Positions 11,261-22,061 of a DNA stretch of 64,000 nucleotides are shown piece after piece. Below the pieces are notes generated by a model. That model was given only the letters and a program-made list of their open reading frames with translations, searched no databases and was not told the DNA's origin. Position 1 is the stretch's first letter, and every line of letters starts with the position of its first letter. A program made the position numbers and the translations under genes. The stretch is from Adiantum capillus-veneris (Eukaryota; Streptophyta; Polypodiopsida; Polypodiales; Pteridaceae), in contig CM043943.1 in the NCBI GenBank assembly GCA_014529385.2, positions 104,938,355 to 105,002,354 on the forward strand. Reading direction: 5' to 3'.

Positions 11261-11809
11261 TCAAGCAACTCGAAGCATGTCAAAAGGGTCTCGGAGAAAA
11301 TCCTTTGCTTGTTGTATCTTCTCCTTAGCCAACCCCACCGTAACGAGTGATCTAGGTTGAAATCCATATAAAATCATAAATGGACTAAACCCTGTAGTCA
11401 CATGCTCTGAACTATTATAAGTAAATTTCAAGATAGGTAAGTAGTCTTCCAAATTGGTTTGCTTCATGCTAACGTACGCTCGTAGAATATCCTCTAGCAC
11501 TTGATTAACTCTTTCAGTTTGACCATCTATTTTTGGATGTTCAACCGTACTAAGATTAAGTGTATTTTTCAACTTTTGAAACACAGCTCTCCATAAGTGA
11601 TTATCAAAATTTTGATCTCTGTCACTAATGATAGTAGCTAGAAGACCGTACAATCTATGTATATGCTCTACAAATAGCCGTGCTAATTCCGGTGTCTTAA
11701 CTGTAGTCTTAGTGGGAATGAATCGACCCATCTTTGTTAGATGGTATACAATTACCCATATGGCATCATGACCATGGTTTGTAGTAGGTAGTCCTACTAC
11801 AAAATCCAT
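11261..11809 (-). pseudogene. Element B integrase catalytic core
   Basis: Starts in MDFVVGLPTTNHGHDAIWVI (first catalytic Asp), then IISDRDQNFDN (second Asp) and HPKIDGQTERVNQVLED (catalytic Glu). The GFSPFMILYGFQPRS motif follows. All three catalytic residues are present, although neighbouring frames are shifted. The core joins 3' LTR ends to target DNA. Confidence 0.9.
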
Positions 11810-11909
11810 AGAGATACTCTCCCACTTACCTTGTGGAATCTCTAAAGGATTTCAAAGGCCACCTACCTTGAGGTGCTCTGCCTTATTAACTTGGCGCAGT
11901 GTTGCCATT

Positions 11910-12320
11910 TTAGTACGTACTCTTGAACATCATGATGTAAGCCTGGCCAATAAGTCGTTGAACTAAGACATACGTCTTACAAATACCTCGATGACCAGCA
12001 CTTAGACTATTGTGACACTCAAATAATATTTGGCGCCTAGTGTCTGAGTCCTTTGGCAAACATACTCTACCCTTGTGGAGTAAGTAGCCATCATTAATGG
12101 AAAAATTCGTCCATCGCTTAAGCTCTTCCTGAGTAGGGGTGGAGCTTTGTGTGTTGGAGTTTTTATCTGCATGTGCAGATACATGTGAGTGTGAGGGATC
12201 CCTTTTTAAAACTGCACTCCGCACTTTAGCATATGATTGATCTTGTGCACACTTGCCACATAATGACTCCAAAAATCCACTCTTTAATTTCGTGAAAACA
12301 AGTGAATTAATCTGAGGCAT
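11910..12320 (-). pseudogene. Element B integrase zinc-binding domain
   Basis: The frame carries HKGRVCLPKD, then ILFECHNSLSAGHRGICKTY, the His-His half of the HHCC zinc domain. The two Cys expected downstream fall in a decayed part. It precedes the catalytic core on the minus strand. Confidence 0.8.
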
Positions 12321-12587
12321 CCGACTTAGTGCATCCGCTACTACATTATATCGCCCCTTGTGATATCGTAGCTTACAATCATAATCTTAAAGGATCTCTG
12401 GCCATCTAGCTTTACGACCCTTCAAGTCTATTTGAGTAGTAAACCATTTATACTCTCATGGTCAAAAACTACTTCAAACTCGGCACCATATAAATAGTGT
12501 CGCCACTTTTGTAAAGCGTGAATTATGGCATAGAGCTCTCTCGCATAGACATATTAATTCTGTTGAGCTCTATCTAACTTTCTACTT

Positions 12588-12950
12588 TCAAAGGCTAATA
12601 GATCTTCCCTCCTGGAGAAGTACCGCACCAATTGCTTTATCACTAGCATCAGTCTCTACGACAAACGGCTTAAGTGGGTCAACGATTGCTAGGATGGGAG
12701 CAAGGGCTATAGCTACATTTGGTTGTTCAAAACTGCATTTTTGGGCTTCTTCCCAAGAAAAGGTCTTACCTTTTTCTTTAAGTTGATACATCATAGGAAC
12801 ATCGATTTTGGCATAATCACGGATATATTGTCGATAAAATCTAGCCATGCCTAAGAAGAATTGAAGCTCCTCAACCGTGTTGGGATGTGGCCATCGAAGA
12901 ATGGCAGCGACCTTGTCAGTGTCCATCTTGATGCCAGAATAAGAGATCAC
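12588..12950 (-). pseudogene. Element B RT connection and RNase H start
   Basis: The frame reads RWPHPNTVEELQFFLGMARF then YRQYIRDYAK, the region after the RT thumb, followed by FVVETDASDKAIGAVLLQ with the first RNase H Asp. The rest of RNase H lies in other frames towards 12330 (FEVVFDHE and HDYDCKLRYHKG-like strings) and is damaged. Confidence 0.85.
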
Positions 12951-13019
12951 ATGATCGAGGTAATGTATCTCTATTTTAAAGAAATCACACTTGCTTTGCT
13001 TAGCATACAGAGTGTGAGT

Positions 13020-13730
13020 TCATAGCTGCTCAAACACTAATCCTAAGTGTTCTATGTGTTCATCTTCAATCTTACTGTGAATGAGAATGTCATCAAGGAA
13101 AACCACAACAAATTTTCCAAGATAGGGATGTAACACAATATCCATGAGTGTCATAAATGTAATTGGAGCATTGGTTAAAGTAAAAGACATAACCAAAAAT
13201 TCAAAATGCTCGAACCATGTTCTAAAGGAAGTTTTAGAGATATCTCTCAAAAGGATATGTACCTGGTGGTATCCTGAACGAATATCTATCTTTATATAGT
13301 ATCTTGCCCCATGGAGTTGATCAAACAACTCATCCACTCGAGGTAGAGGATACTTGTTCTTCTTGGTTATGGCGTTTAATCTGTGATAATCTACGCACAT
13401 GCGCATAGTACCATCTTTCTTTTTTACCAATAGAATTGGTGATGCCCAAGGCAAAGTGCTAGGTCTAATGGAACCACGGGCAAGGTAGTCAGTCAACTGA
13501 CTCTCAACCTCCTTGGCTTCCTTAGCACTCATAGGATAAGGTGCTTTACTCACCAATTTAGTGCTTGGAAGGATATCTATGCCATGTTGCACATCACGTG
13601 TAGGGGGTAAACCTGGTGGTAAATCACTTGAGAATACATCACTATACTCTGTGAGTAAGTGAGTCAGCTTTTGCCATACAAAATGAGAAAGTAAACTAGA
13701 GTTATGCTGGGATGGAGAATCTTTGTACAT
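13020..13730 (-). pseudogene. Element B reverse transcriptase
   Basis: About 236 residues. Motifs in order: [22 protein letters not shown]-type start (read as [20 protein letters not shown]), [29 protein letters not shown] and the active site [11 protein letters not shown]. Two changes from the usual pattern, LTNAPITFM and SFTLTNAP, suggest decay. The frame itself is open across the palm. Confidence 0.9.
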
Positions 13731-14395
13731 ATAAGAGGTGAAAATGGTATATTTGTCTCACCAAGCAAAAGAACATGTTTACCATTGGCCATAAAGGATA
13801 AGGAGTTGTGTTTATAACTAGTGTGCAATGTGTTTCCTAAACCATGCAGCCATTCCCATCCTACGACTACATCAACACGGTCCATGTTCATAACTTGAAA
13901 GTCAAGGGTCATCGTATGATCTTGAACAATAAGCTCAATTCCTTGAACTACCGTGTCCCATACTTCTTTATCATTCCCATACATCTAGTCTACCACATAC
14001 TTGTGGGAGCAGGGAGTCTATATAAGCTTCAATTTCTTGACTATCTTATAGTTTAGGAAGTTATGAGTTGCACCATCATCCACTAAAATACAAACATGTT
14101 GTCCGTTAATAGTGCCATGCATGCAAATCAACTCATGTGGACCAAAGGTGGGCTGCCACATTGAAACAGGCACACCACACTTATGCTTTTCTTCCATATG
14201 AAGAACCTCTACAACATAATATTTAGGAGATGAATCTAATATGAGGCATTGCACCGTGTGCATGGCCTTTTCTTTGCCTTGCAAAAGAGGACAATCCTTC
14301 TTGTCATGTTGGTCTGAAATACATCTGAAACACAAATTGTGTTTCTTTGCACGCTCAAAATTAGCAGTGTGAGAGACCCACGTAGAGTATCTCAT
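13664..14395 (-). pseudogene. Element B gag zinc knuckle and protease
   Basis: The frame 14018-14395 carries NLCFRCISDQHDKKDCP (C-X2-C-X4-H-X4-C knuckle) and then CILVDDGATHNFLNYKIV, the retropepsin site with D-D-G for D-S/T-G. The frame 13664-13984 continues with MDRVDVVVGWEWL, the second protease motif. Gag upstream of the knuckle is lost at the junction with the family C LTR. Confidence 0.8.
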
Positions 14396-14463
14396 GATTG
14401 CTTAAGCTTCTTAGCCTTTTGTGGGCGTGGAGAGGTTGATTGTCTCTTATTCCTCATGGAACG

Positions 14464-15207
14464 TGTCATAAAATCTAATAACTAACCAACCCAAATGATT
14501 TTCTCATATTAAATTGATCATTTAATCTGGGAAACTAAACAGGAACAAGGGTTAGAATATGGACATGTGCTTATGGATCTGTCTCAACATGGGACCAAGG
14601 TTAAAGGGGTTCAAATGAGAGATGGTATGGTAAAGACAAATGCTACCTAATAAATCTTAAAGACCTTAGGGTTAGCTTCATTAAAGATCTCCAAAAGTTA
14701 GTGTTAAAAAGTCCTTTGACCTTAGGCCAATTTAGGGCTGACCTTGAGGTGGGAACCCTACCCAAGCATGAGGTGCTTGTCGGCTTGCTAACTAAAGTGC
14801 TTAAAGTGTTTGTGGGAACCTTGCCCAAAGCTTGAGGTGATTTTTATGCTATGACTAAGGTTCTTGAAGTGTTCAATTGAAAGATGAACTCTCAAGAGGC
14901 ATAAACGGTTTCCATGCTTAATTGACTAAGTGCTTGAAGTGTTCAATTCAAACCAAATAGCATAAAAGACACATGTCAAAATCCTCCGCATGTGACCCTC
15001 ATGATGTGCTTGAATCTTATTGGATAGGCTTTAAAGGGGTCCAATGAGAATTTAAAATGCATAAAAATAAATAATTAAGTTCTTTCTCTCAAAGAGGAAA
15101 AAGAGGACACATGTCCAAATGATATAATTAAATAATACAAAAGAGAGAGAGAGAGAGAGAGAGAAGACAGAGAGAGGTGTGGACCAAGCATGAGAGGGGG
15201 GTTGTAC

Positions 15208-15260
<53 letters not shown>

Positions 15261-15966
15261 ACACACATTCTATCATTTTTTGTGTGGAGTGCAAAGTGCA
15301 AGAGCTCCATCTCCTTCTCCAAGCTTGTTGAGAAGTGGAGAGCCTACACCAACACTCTTGGCTATGGAATGCAAATTCAACCAAGAGCCATGATTCAATG
15401 CTTAAGCTTTCCATATTCTTCATCTTCATTACTATGCTATTATGCTATGCTAATCAAGAAGAGTGATGATAAGTGAGGAACTATTTCTTCTCCTATGGAT
15501 GATTCTTCTTCCTCTTCCCTGCCGTAATTCCTCACTAGCTCTCTCCACCTTCGAAGGTGTTTGAGGCCTTGGGACTAAGGCTTGGGACAGTTAATTCTTT
15601 TTGCAAAGTTTATGTTATGCTTGTGATGCATGAAGCTTTCCATCTTCATTGCGTCACCTAGGTCACAAGGAACACAAAGATTTTATTGTATCAAGTCTCT
15701 CTTGATGGGAGAATCTATAATACAAACGCCTTTTGGAGGGGGGACCGGCTCCAAGTAAATCGGGTCCTCAACTATTGTCATGTTCTCTAATACTCTCTCT
15801 CTTGCAAAAGTATTATTCATGCCAAGTTAATTAATTAAGTACTATGTTTATGTTGCTACCATCAATTAAGTTCACCCCCTATGTTCTCAAAGTAATCTCA
15901 CAAAAATGCTCTCTCTTATTCTTTTAATTCCACTATTATCAAAGTTCATAGGCCATTTACATTACA
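14464..15966 (+). repeat. LTR of family C, diverged copy
   Basis: The start TGTCATAAAATCTAATA and following AAATGATTTTCTCATATTAA match the LTR at 57590. The end (ATTTACATTACA) and the PBS-like sequence that follows also match that copy (59171-59194). Its length is 1503 against 1592 bp. Stretches such as the 'gggaccggctcca' and 'gaacacaaagattttattgta' regions are shared. This is an older member of the family of the element at 57590-64000. No matching second LTR is seen downstream. Confidence 0.85.
15209..15268. repeat. C(38) homopolymer followed by (AC)n
   Basis: Thirty-eight C then about eleven AC units, inside the family C LTR. The related LTR at 57590 has only a short G run and short CA runs at the matching area. 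Confidence 0.95.
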
Positions 15967-15967
15967 T

Positions 15968-15979
15968 TGATATCAAAGC
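15968..15979 (+). other. Decayed primer-binding site, initiator tRNA-Met type
   Basis: TGATATCAAAGC against TGGTATCAGAGC at 59183. Both differences are G to A, fitting decay of methylated cytosines. Confidence 0.75.
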
Positions 15980-16351
15980 ATTTGGTTTCTCTTTTCTTGC
16001 TTAAGAAGAGAGGTCCTTAAGTAGCCTATTAATGGTTGATTTTTTTATTATATTAGGGTAAGTGGGACTGGGATCTATTATCAATTTTGTTGAACCCACT
16101 ATGTGGGATATGATGCACACCTCGCATGGGGTCTTTTTAGACTTGCCTACGGCTATAGCATTATTGAGCCATAAGAATTCCGAAAGGATCTAACTCTCGG
16201 CAATTCTGCTATGTTAGAACCACCCAACTACTCTCTATAATTAACCAATTTGAACCGTGGGTGTAGATACTTAAGTGCTTATTTTCAAAGGCTAAGAGGA
16301 GCAACAACTAAGGTTTTGAATTTCCAAAGAATACACTAAGTAAACACATAA
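15980..16351 (+). other. Leader of the family C copy
   Basis: Shares 'ctttt cttgcttaagaagagaggtcc' type sequence with 59200-59230 and 'gaggagcaacaactaagg' with 59530-59550. Homology fades near 16350, where gag should start but the unrelated X1 sequence follows. Confidence 0.7.
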
Positions 16352-18497
16352 GTGTCTATTTACCCAAAGGATCGTGCAACAAATGCGCCACCTCCCTTTG
16401 CTAATATCACTAACCTCTTACATTTCACAGGCGATGGCAAGGATGGGCTATTGGTATACACCGAGCATTTGGAAAAGAGAGGATTGAATGCGGAAAGGCA
16501 AAGAAACTTCCTGGTGATGGAGAACATGCAGTTGAAGAAACTTAATGAAGCATGCTCTCAAAATATTTCATCAAACAGAGAGACAATCCAAGGCCTTGAG
16601 AAGATCACAAGTTTGCAAGAGAAAGACACCGTGCTTGGTAGTCCAAAAAGAAAATGAGATCTGTGCAACATTGAGAACATGAAGTTTGGTAGTGGTGGCC
16701 TGAAAAAATGAATACAAGCTTTAAGGTAACTCGAAGTTTGTTTCTTCAATGTGCTTCATTAAAAAATGGATACACTTTCCTATACATGATCATAACGCAT
16801 GGTGCTTTTTTGGTAGGTCTTTCTGCATCCAAACTCAAATGGTGCAGGCTTCAATGCCGGAGTGCATTACAGCCGTCTAGTTCCCAAAAGAAGTAGTTGA
16901 AGAGATGATAACTCAGAAAAAAATTTGTAAGTTGAAAGGGAGGCTCCTTACCTCCTTCATGAATGAGAATCAGCTGGAACCAATGGAAGTGCAAGCAGTA
17001 CTTGATGAGAGTGGCATCTCGCAGATGGGATACAAGGCACTCTTCAAAGCATTAGCTAAAAAGTCTCAAAATAAACTACAGAGAGGATCATTGCTGCCAA
17101 AGCCATCACATGTAAAGGCTGCTTGCCGGCACGTAAACGATGAGGTGTTTAAGAAACTTGGGTCACCATTCCATATTGAAGCAATGTTCTTAGGCAAGGG
17201 CGGTAGAGAGGTACAGTTTAACGAGCACAACAACCTCTTCGTTGATCTTGAAGCATTGCAAAGGTATGCAGTTCACTTCTTTGACATCAGCCGAGAGGAG
17301 TGCGGTGGGGTTCTCAAGTTTGTTTTGAAGCTCGACAAGTGCGAGGTCCTGAAGAACAAGAAGCTGGAGAGAGTCACCATTACCCTCATGAACAGAGCTC
17401 TGGATCCATCAATAACGAAAGAGGATCCACGATACTTCAGCGTGTAATCCGAAAACAACATTCTAACTCTAGGATCATTTCAGGTATACTTCGTTCACTC
17501 TATGATAACAAAAATGTTGATTATTTGGTTGTTGATTTTGTGTTTTTGTGTTTCACTGCAGGTTGATAAGGAAAATTTTGAAATCCTCGATTGGGTTTTT
17601 AGTCAAACCCAAATTCCTTCTATCATTAGTGAACAAAGAAACGGAGCCGTTCTTTCAGTGAAAGGATTTGGTGACTACACAGTGGAACGGCACATGGAAC
17701 GTGACTTAAAGACTCTTAACTGTATGTACAACATAACACACAGAGCAACTATGGCAAATCCATGCTTATATTGCATGGCTGATGCACAATCTCTTGAGAG
17801 TGTGCAATGGAATAGAGCTCCCAATAGACATCTTCAAGATAAGACTTTTAAACCAGTTCTTGATATTCCTCTGTGTAGAGTTCACGTCTATACACTTCAT
17901 GCACTCTGTCGAATAATTGAAAAGGTGGTTCATTTGTACATATGTTTTGCATGGACATCAAAGCCAGAGAGTGAGTCGAAAAGAGTGATCAAAGCATTAG
18001 AGGGTGTGCTCTCAGACATTGGTTTGCATGGAGGAAATGTCAAAATTGAAGAGGACCCTAAGATGTCTCAAGGTTGGTACAAGGTACCGAGAAAAGCATC
18101 GATAGGCGGAGTGAAGGCAAGAAGGTTTCTTGCGTTTAGCCTCAAAGATTAAGATAGAGAAGAAAGGAGAAACCTGTTCAACAAATGGAAACAGTACATA
18201 AAGTGGTTAAAGACAATGCTGGTGGTGGGGCAATCCAAAATCACAAGGCAAACGTGTGGAAATCACTAGATAAAATTTTCCACTACGTTGAGCAGCATTC
18301 TTGGGACCAAAGTGAGCTCACATCATTTCAAGCAGCCTTGCTGGATTGGAAAAAGGCTTACCTTACAAGGTGGGGTCTGTTGATGGCAGCATCCCCACGG
18401 GCATCAAGCGTCTTCTTTCCTTTAGAGACAACCGCTTGTTGTATGGATCTAAGCTTTCCGGGTCTTCAACCCCTGCACCCAGAGCCTGAGCTGTGTA
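16352..18497 (+). pseudogene. X1: unrecognised intron-containing pseudogene
   Basis: I do not recognise this gene. The open pieces are 16352-16657 (GDGKDGLLVYTEHLEKRGLN), 16905-17447 (180 aa, helical, Lys-rich), 17568-18152 (VDKENFEILDWVFSQTQI, then ATMANPCLYCMADAQS and RVHVYTLHALCRIIEKVVHL) and 18185-18505 (HKANVWKSLDKIFHYVEQ). Likely splice signals: a 3' site at TTTCACAG/GC near 16431; an intron of about 80 bp from GTATAC (17485) to CTGCAG (17561); a possible intron ending near 16843. Damage: TAA at 17445-17447 where CAA would keep the frame, and a frameshift near 16890. Two paired Cys and a His-rich helix suggest a metal site or a transposase-like fold, with a faint likeness to RAG1/Transib-type cores; this is only an impression. 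It directly follows the family C leader. Confidence 0.5.
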
Positions 18498-18505
18498 GGA
18501 CATGA

Positions 18506-18904
18506 AATAGGGGGCTCTGAGTGCTTGGCACCCATACCCAATTCCAAATACACGTAGAGCAAACTATTTCTCAATCAGAATTAGTCTTTCTGCGTTTAGT
18601 GGGAGGGGGTGCCCACCACACAATCTTGTAATAACTTTCATTGCAAACAGTGGGAACTTTGCATTGTCATTGGAGTATTCCTTGTGGTTTATTATGATCT
18701 ACATAAAAATTGTAATGAATTTATGGGTCGTAAGTGAGATCAATACAATTGCCAAGTACTTGAATTGTTTCTACAAACCTTTTTGTGGTTGAAACGCCCG
18801 ATGTAGTGAGACAACGCCGCATCCTTGCCTTGGACTCCAGCGACAAGCCCTTGCCGTGAGCCTCCCGCTCTTCTAAGGAAACTATCGTCATACATTAGCA
18901 CCTG
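18506..18904. other. Spacer between convergent X1 and X2
   Basis: No gene or known repeat is seen. It is AT-rich towards the right and could hold 3' untranslated regions of both neighbours. Confidence 0.4.
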
Positions 18905-20015
18905 TCAACAAAAAACATGATCATGATATTTTATCACTGGGCCATCTCCAATACCATCTGAATACATGACAAAAGTTACCATCTGATTCTTGTCCATTTC
19001 CAGCATCAACCTCCCCCACAAGTGAATAGACTGACTATTCATTACCTGATCTCTGGGTGCCACAGGCCTACCCATGTTTTCCAAGACGAGTTGTTTTGTT
19101 GTCGATTCAAACTCCTCATCTGTTGGAAAATCGGTCACCCTGAAGTGAATTGTGAGTCACGAACAACTGTGTCAGCAATAAGATGTTGGTCCACTCCATC
19201 ATCATCCACAAACCCCATGCCTGCCTCACAAAAATTTGCAATTGTAGCTAGACAGTAGTCCTCCCATATATTGAGCTCATGCATGATATCTGTGAGCAGA
19301 ACATAGTGGGCGTCGCCCGCCATAGCAAAGCTGGGAGCACAATTCAGAGGCAAAGTCACTTCCTTACTTGGACTTTCTTGCTTGCACCCTATTGCTACAT
19401 TTGCAAGAGAAGCAAGAGTTAAGCCCGCATCAAATGTTTCCTTTAGTACCTCTACCCGCTCCTCTTCTGGGTCAAACTGCACCTCCACATCATCTACCTC
19501 TTCCTCTGGCGCCAATGGACAACTACAAAAAGTTGTTGACTGGGAAGTCTCTGACTCACCATCCTGCAAGTATAAGTAACAAACAAACCCGTGGTAGAAT
19601 TCCACTAAGCGAAACTTTTTGAAGTGCTTCATACACCTATCTTGTACAAGCAGTGCATTGGAGAAACACTTGTCTAGACAGCGATTCAGTCTCCTTGAAG
19701 CACTCTTGTCAGGGTCAAGGTTGCTAGCTGCACATATCTCATGCCATCAACTGTCATGGAATTGTCACAAGTGACTGCCTCATACTGTTGCAAATGGGTT
19801 TGTAGGTACTCAAATGAGCAATCTATAATCCTCTGTATAGAAAACTTTGCATTAAACATTCCTGATAGTTCTGGTGCACGGTGATGAGCACGGGCGTTGT
19901 ATAAGAACGTGAATAGTTTTTCTTCACATGTATCCTCGCTCACGTCTGTCTCCAGGATTATGATCCCCATGAATGAAATAAAAAGCAATCCAAAACTATT
20001 TGGTGTCATAACCAA
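18905..20015 (-). pseudogene. X2: unrecognised minus-strand pseudogene
   Basis: I do not recognise the product. Three consecutive minus-strand frames fit one gene. 19686-20015 contains FNAKFSIQRIIDCSFEYL and TCDNSMTVDGMRYVQLA. A one-base shift near 19720 then leads to SASRRLNRCLDKCFSNALLV and MKHFKKFRLVEFYHGF. A T-rich stretch ending in TTGCAG (minus strand, near 19570) looks like a 3' splice site before DGESETSQ. 19135-19632 then gives an acidic stretch (EEEVDDVEVQFDPEEERVEV) and LLTDIMHELNIWEDYCLATI. Another shift at about 19137 leads to 18905-19138 (MGRPVAPRDQVMNSQSIHLW). Its 5' end faces the 98-bp hairpin array at 20034-20470. It may be an unknown transposon protein; the composition is soluble with no membrane segment. 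Confidence 0.45.
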
Positions 20016-20033
20016 GCGAATATTGAGCCTCGA

Positions 20034-20470
20034 GTACCCCTCAAGGTCTCTATTCGCTTGCTTCTGTCTCGTGTGCTAATGTCATAAGAGGTGACGTCAC
20101 TTGAGTCAGCACCAAGCGAGTAGGGGCCCCAAGAATCTCCGAAGGTCCCTATTCGCTTGGTTCTGTTCCGTGCGCTAATGTCATAAAAAGTTACATCACT
20201 TGAGTCAGAACCAAGCGAATAGGGCCCCACGAATCTCCGTAGGGCCCTATTCGCTTGGTTCTGTCCCGTGCGCTAATGTCATAAAAGGTGACGTCACTTG
20301 AGTCAGAACCAAGCGAATAGGGGCCCAAGAATCTCTATAGGGCCCTATTCACTTGGTTTTATCCCGTGCTCTAATATCATAAAAGGTGACGTCACTTGAG
20401 TTAGAACCAAGCGAATAGGGGCCCAAGAATCTCCAAAGGGCCCTATTCGCTTGGTTCTGTCCTGTGACCC
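20034..20470. repeat. 98-bp tandem repeat array with hairpin arms and TGACGTCA palindromes
   Basis: The motif TATTCGCTTG starts at 20051, 20150, 20249, 20346 (one change) and 20444, so the period is 97-99 bp. Each unit has the arms ACCAAGCGAATAGGGGCCC and GGGCCCTATTCGCTTGGT separated by about 13 bases, able to pair almost perfectly. The space between hairpins holds GGTGACGTCACTT; the palindrome TGACGTCA is intact at 20092, 20289 and 20387 and changed near 20188. TGACGTCA is a core site for plant bZIP factors. The array lies just upstream of X2. Confidence 0.9.
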
Positions 20471-20805
20471 AAGCATTCGGAACAGGTGGATAAGAACAAA
20501 GCATTTAATGTTATCAGTGATAGATTTATAGGCCTACTCACTCACTATGCCCAAACTCAGGCACGGTCACATAAGGAGTAATTATTCCAACCATGCAGGT
20601 TGAGACTTTTAATTTTACACTAATGCAGTGGCTTCGGTGCGCACACAATTAACAACACACAAGAAGGGGAGAGAGGCAGGGAGAAAGAACCTGTCTCTGC
20701 AATATCCATTGGCACCGAGTTGGATGGTGATGTCGCAGGCCGCCGACAACAAGAACCAGAAGGTGGCGATGGCGATGGCAACGCGGCAGCAAAGGACTTG
20801 ACCTA

Positions 20806-21200
20806 GTGGAGGTCTCTCAACACAGGATCACGAGAGGTGGCCAAGGGAAAGAGAGCAAAAAATGCAAAGGCAATGGTGATCTGTTTGTTCTACTTGGAGA
20901 TGGAGATGGAGACTGCAAGGGTGATCGGCGTCTGACTCTCAATGCAAGATCACAAGAGGTGGCCAAGGGAAAGAGCGAAGAAAAGGCAAAGGCAATGGCG
21001 ATCTGTTGTTCTAATTGGAGATGGAGATGGCGACTGCAAGGGCGATCGGCGTCTGACTCTAAACGCAGGATCACGAGAGCTGGCCAAGGGGAAGAGCGCA
21101 GAAAAGGCAAAGGCAGCGGCGATCTGTTTGTTCCACTTGGAGATGGAGATGGCGACTGCAAGGGCGATTGGCGTCTGTCTGACCCTAAACGGTCACTCGA
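20806..21200. repeat. About 121-bp tandem repeat, three and a bit units
   Basis: The start CA(G/A)GATCAC(G/A)AGAG occurs at 20823, 20945 and 21066. Units contain GGAGATGGAGATGG(A/C)GACTGCAAGGG. Frames are open on both strands (GDGDGDCKGD on plus, SPSPSPSGTN on minus) because of composition, and I do not call a gene. A short GGCGATGGCGATGGC tract at 20766 may be the origin. Confidence 0.85.
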
Positions 21201-21289
21201 AAAGGCACGTGGGTTGTGCTCACAAGGACAACCAGTAATAAATGGTCTCAGATTCCCATGCAGTATGATTTACCAACCACAATCTCGCG

Positions 21290-21590
21290 CATAAGTGAAG
21301 TTTTCACCCTCGCCGAGGTAAGCATTCTAAGTTAAGAGGCAGTACCCCCGCCAAACATTTCAACTATTCTGCCTCTTTTCGTGTCCTCTACTGTGCATCA
21401 TTTTTATTAACTCTACCCTCATCGATGCTACACGGTAAGCAAACCATCCCAAATCTTTTTGCGCATCACCTCTTACTCTCGTGCATCCTTCTCTTACTCC
21501 TATTCTATAGTGCTTTAGTGACACATAACTCTACACACAGAGAAGAGGTATGCTACTTACTACCCTTTTGTGCACTTGTATTTTGTGTAG
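21290..21590. other. Unassigned stretch
   Basis: No convincing gene or repeat. Contains pyrimidine-rich DNA and short accidental frames. Confidence 0.4.
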
Positions 21591-21845
21591 TCAGTAGTAG
21601 CAGGCGAATAAGGGAAGGTAAACCCTGTTTGCTGCACCTGTTCGCTTGGTACTGACCATCGTCTTTACCATAGGATGTTTTCACCTGTCTCATAGGAGGT
21701 CAGTACCAAGCGAATAAGGGAAGGCCACTTTGTTCGATGCCCCTGTTTGCTTGCTACTGACCTCGGAAAATATAAGTGATGTCTGCTAGTACAGAGGTCA
21801 ATACTAAGCAAATAAGGGGAAGGTAAACAATGTTTGTTGCGGGTT
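21590..21845. repeat. Second cluster of the hairpin motif
   Basis: Contains GCGAATAAGGGAAGG, CTGTTCGCTTGGTACTGACC, GGTCAGTACCAAGCGAATAA and a weaker pair (CTGTTTGCTTGCTACTGACC and GGTCAATACTAAGCAAATAA). The arms are the same as in the 20-kb array with AAGGG for GGGGCCC. Two inverted pairs can be drawn. Confidence 0.8.
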
Positions 21846-22061
21846 TGGGGTTTTTTTTACCAAATACGCATTTTCAATTTATAAGGGAGAAGAAAAATTA
21901 CAACTTAACACCTATGTAGGGGGTTTTGAGTTAGAAAACACTAGGGACAGGCGCAAAGGCCAAGTTTCAGACTTTACAAGAGAGTGGCCTACTAATTTCC
22001 GGGGGTTTAGGGTTCGCAATAACCATGTAGTCCTTCTCCTTCACAGCCAGACTATCTCTTC

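Larger units (their letters stand above)
10601..14463 (-). mobile_element. Element B: chromovirus (Ty3/gypsy with chromodomain), 5' end lost
   Basis: Minus-strand order: gag zinc knuckle, protease, reverse transcriptase, RNase H, integrase, chromodomain, polypurine tract, LTR start. The chromodomain and the GGG-rich end of pol leading straight into a TGTAAGGAC LTR start are typical of chromoviruses. The 5' part of gag and the 5' LTR are missing; sequence changes to family C LTR at 14464. Frames are broken throughout. Confidence 0.9.

Noticed and set aside
15052-15476. Gly- or Pro-run ORFs across the 15.2-kb C tract
   Set aside because: Open only because of the homopolymer and AC repeat; inside an LTR.
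20034-20470. CRISPR-like array
   Set aside because: Whole 98-bp units repeat with no unique spacers, no cas genes, and the context is a plant genome.
20806-21294. 162-codon GDGDG-repeat protein
   Set aside because: A 121-bp repeat, not a multiple of three, with open frames on both strands; no start context or domain.
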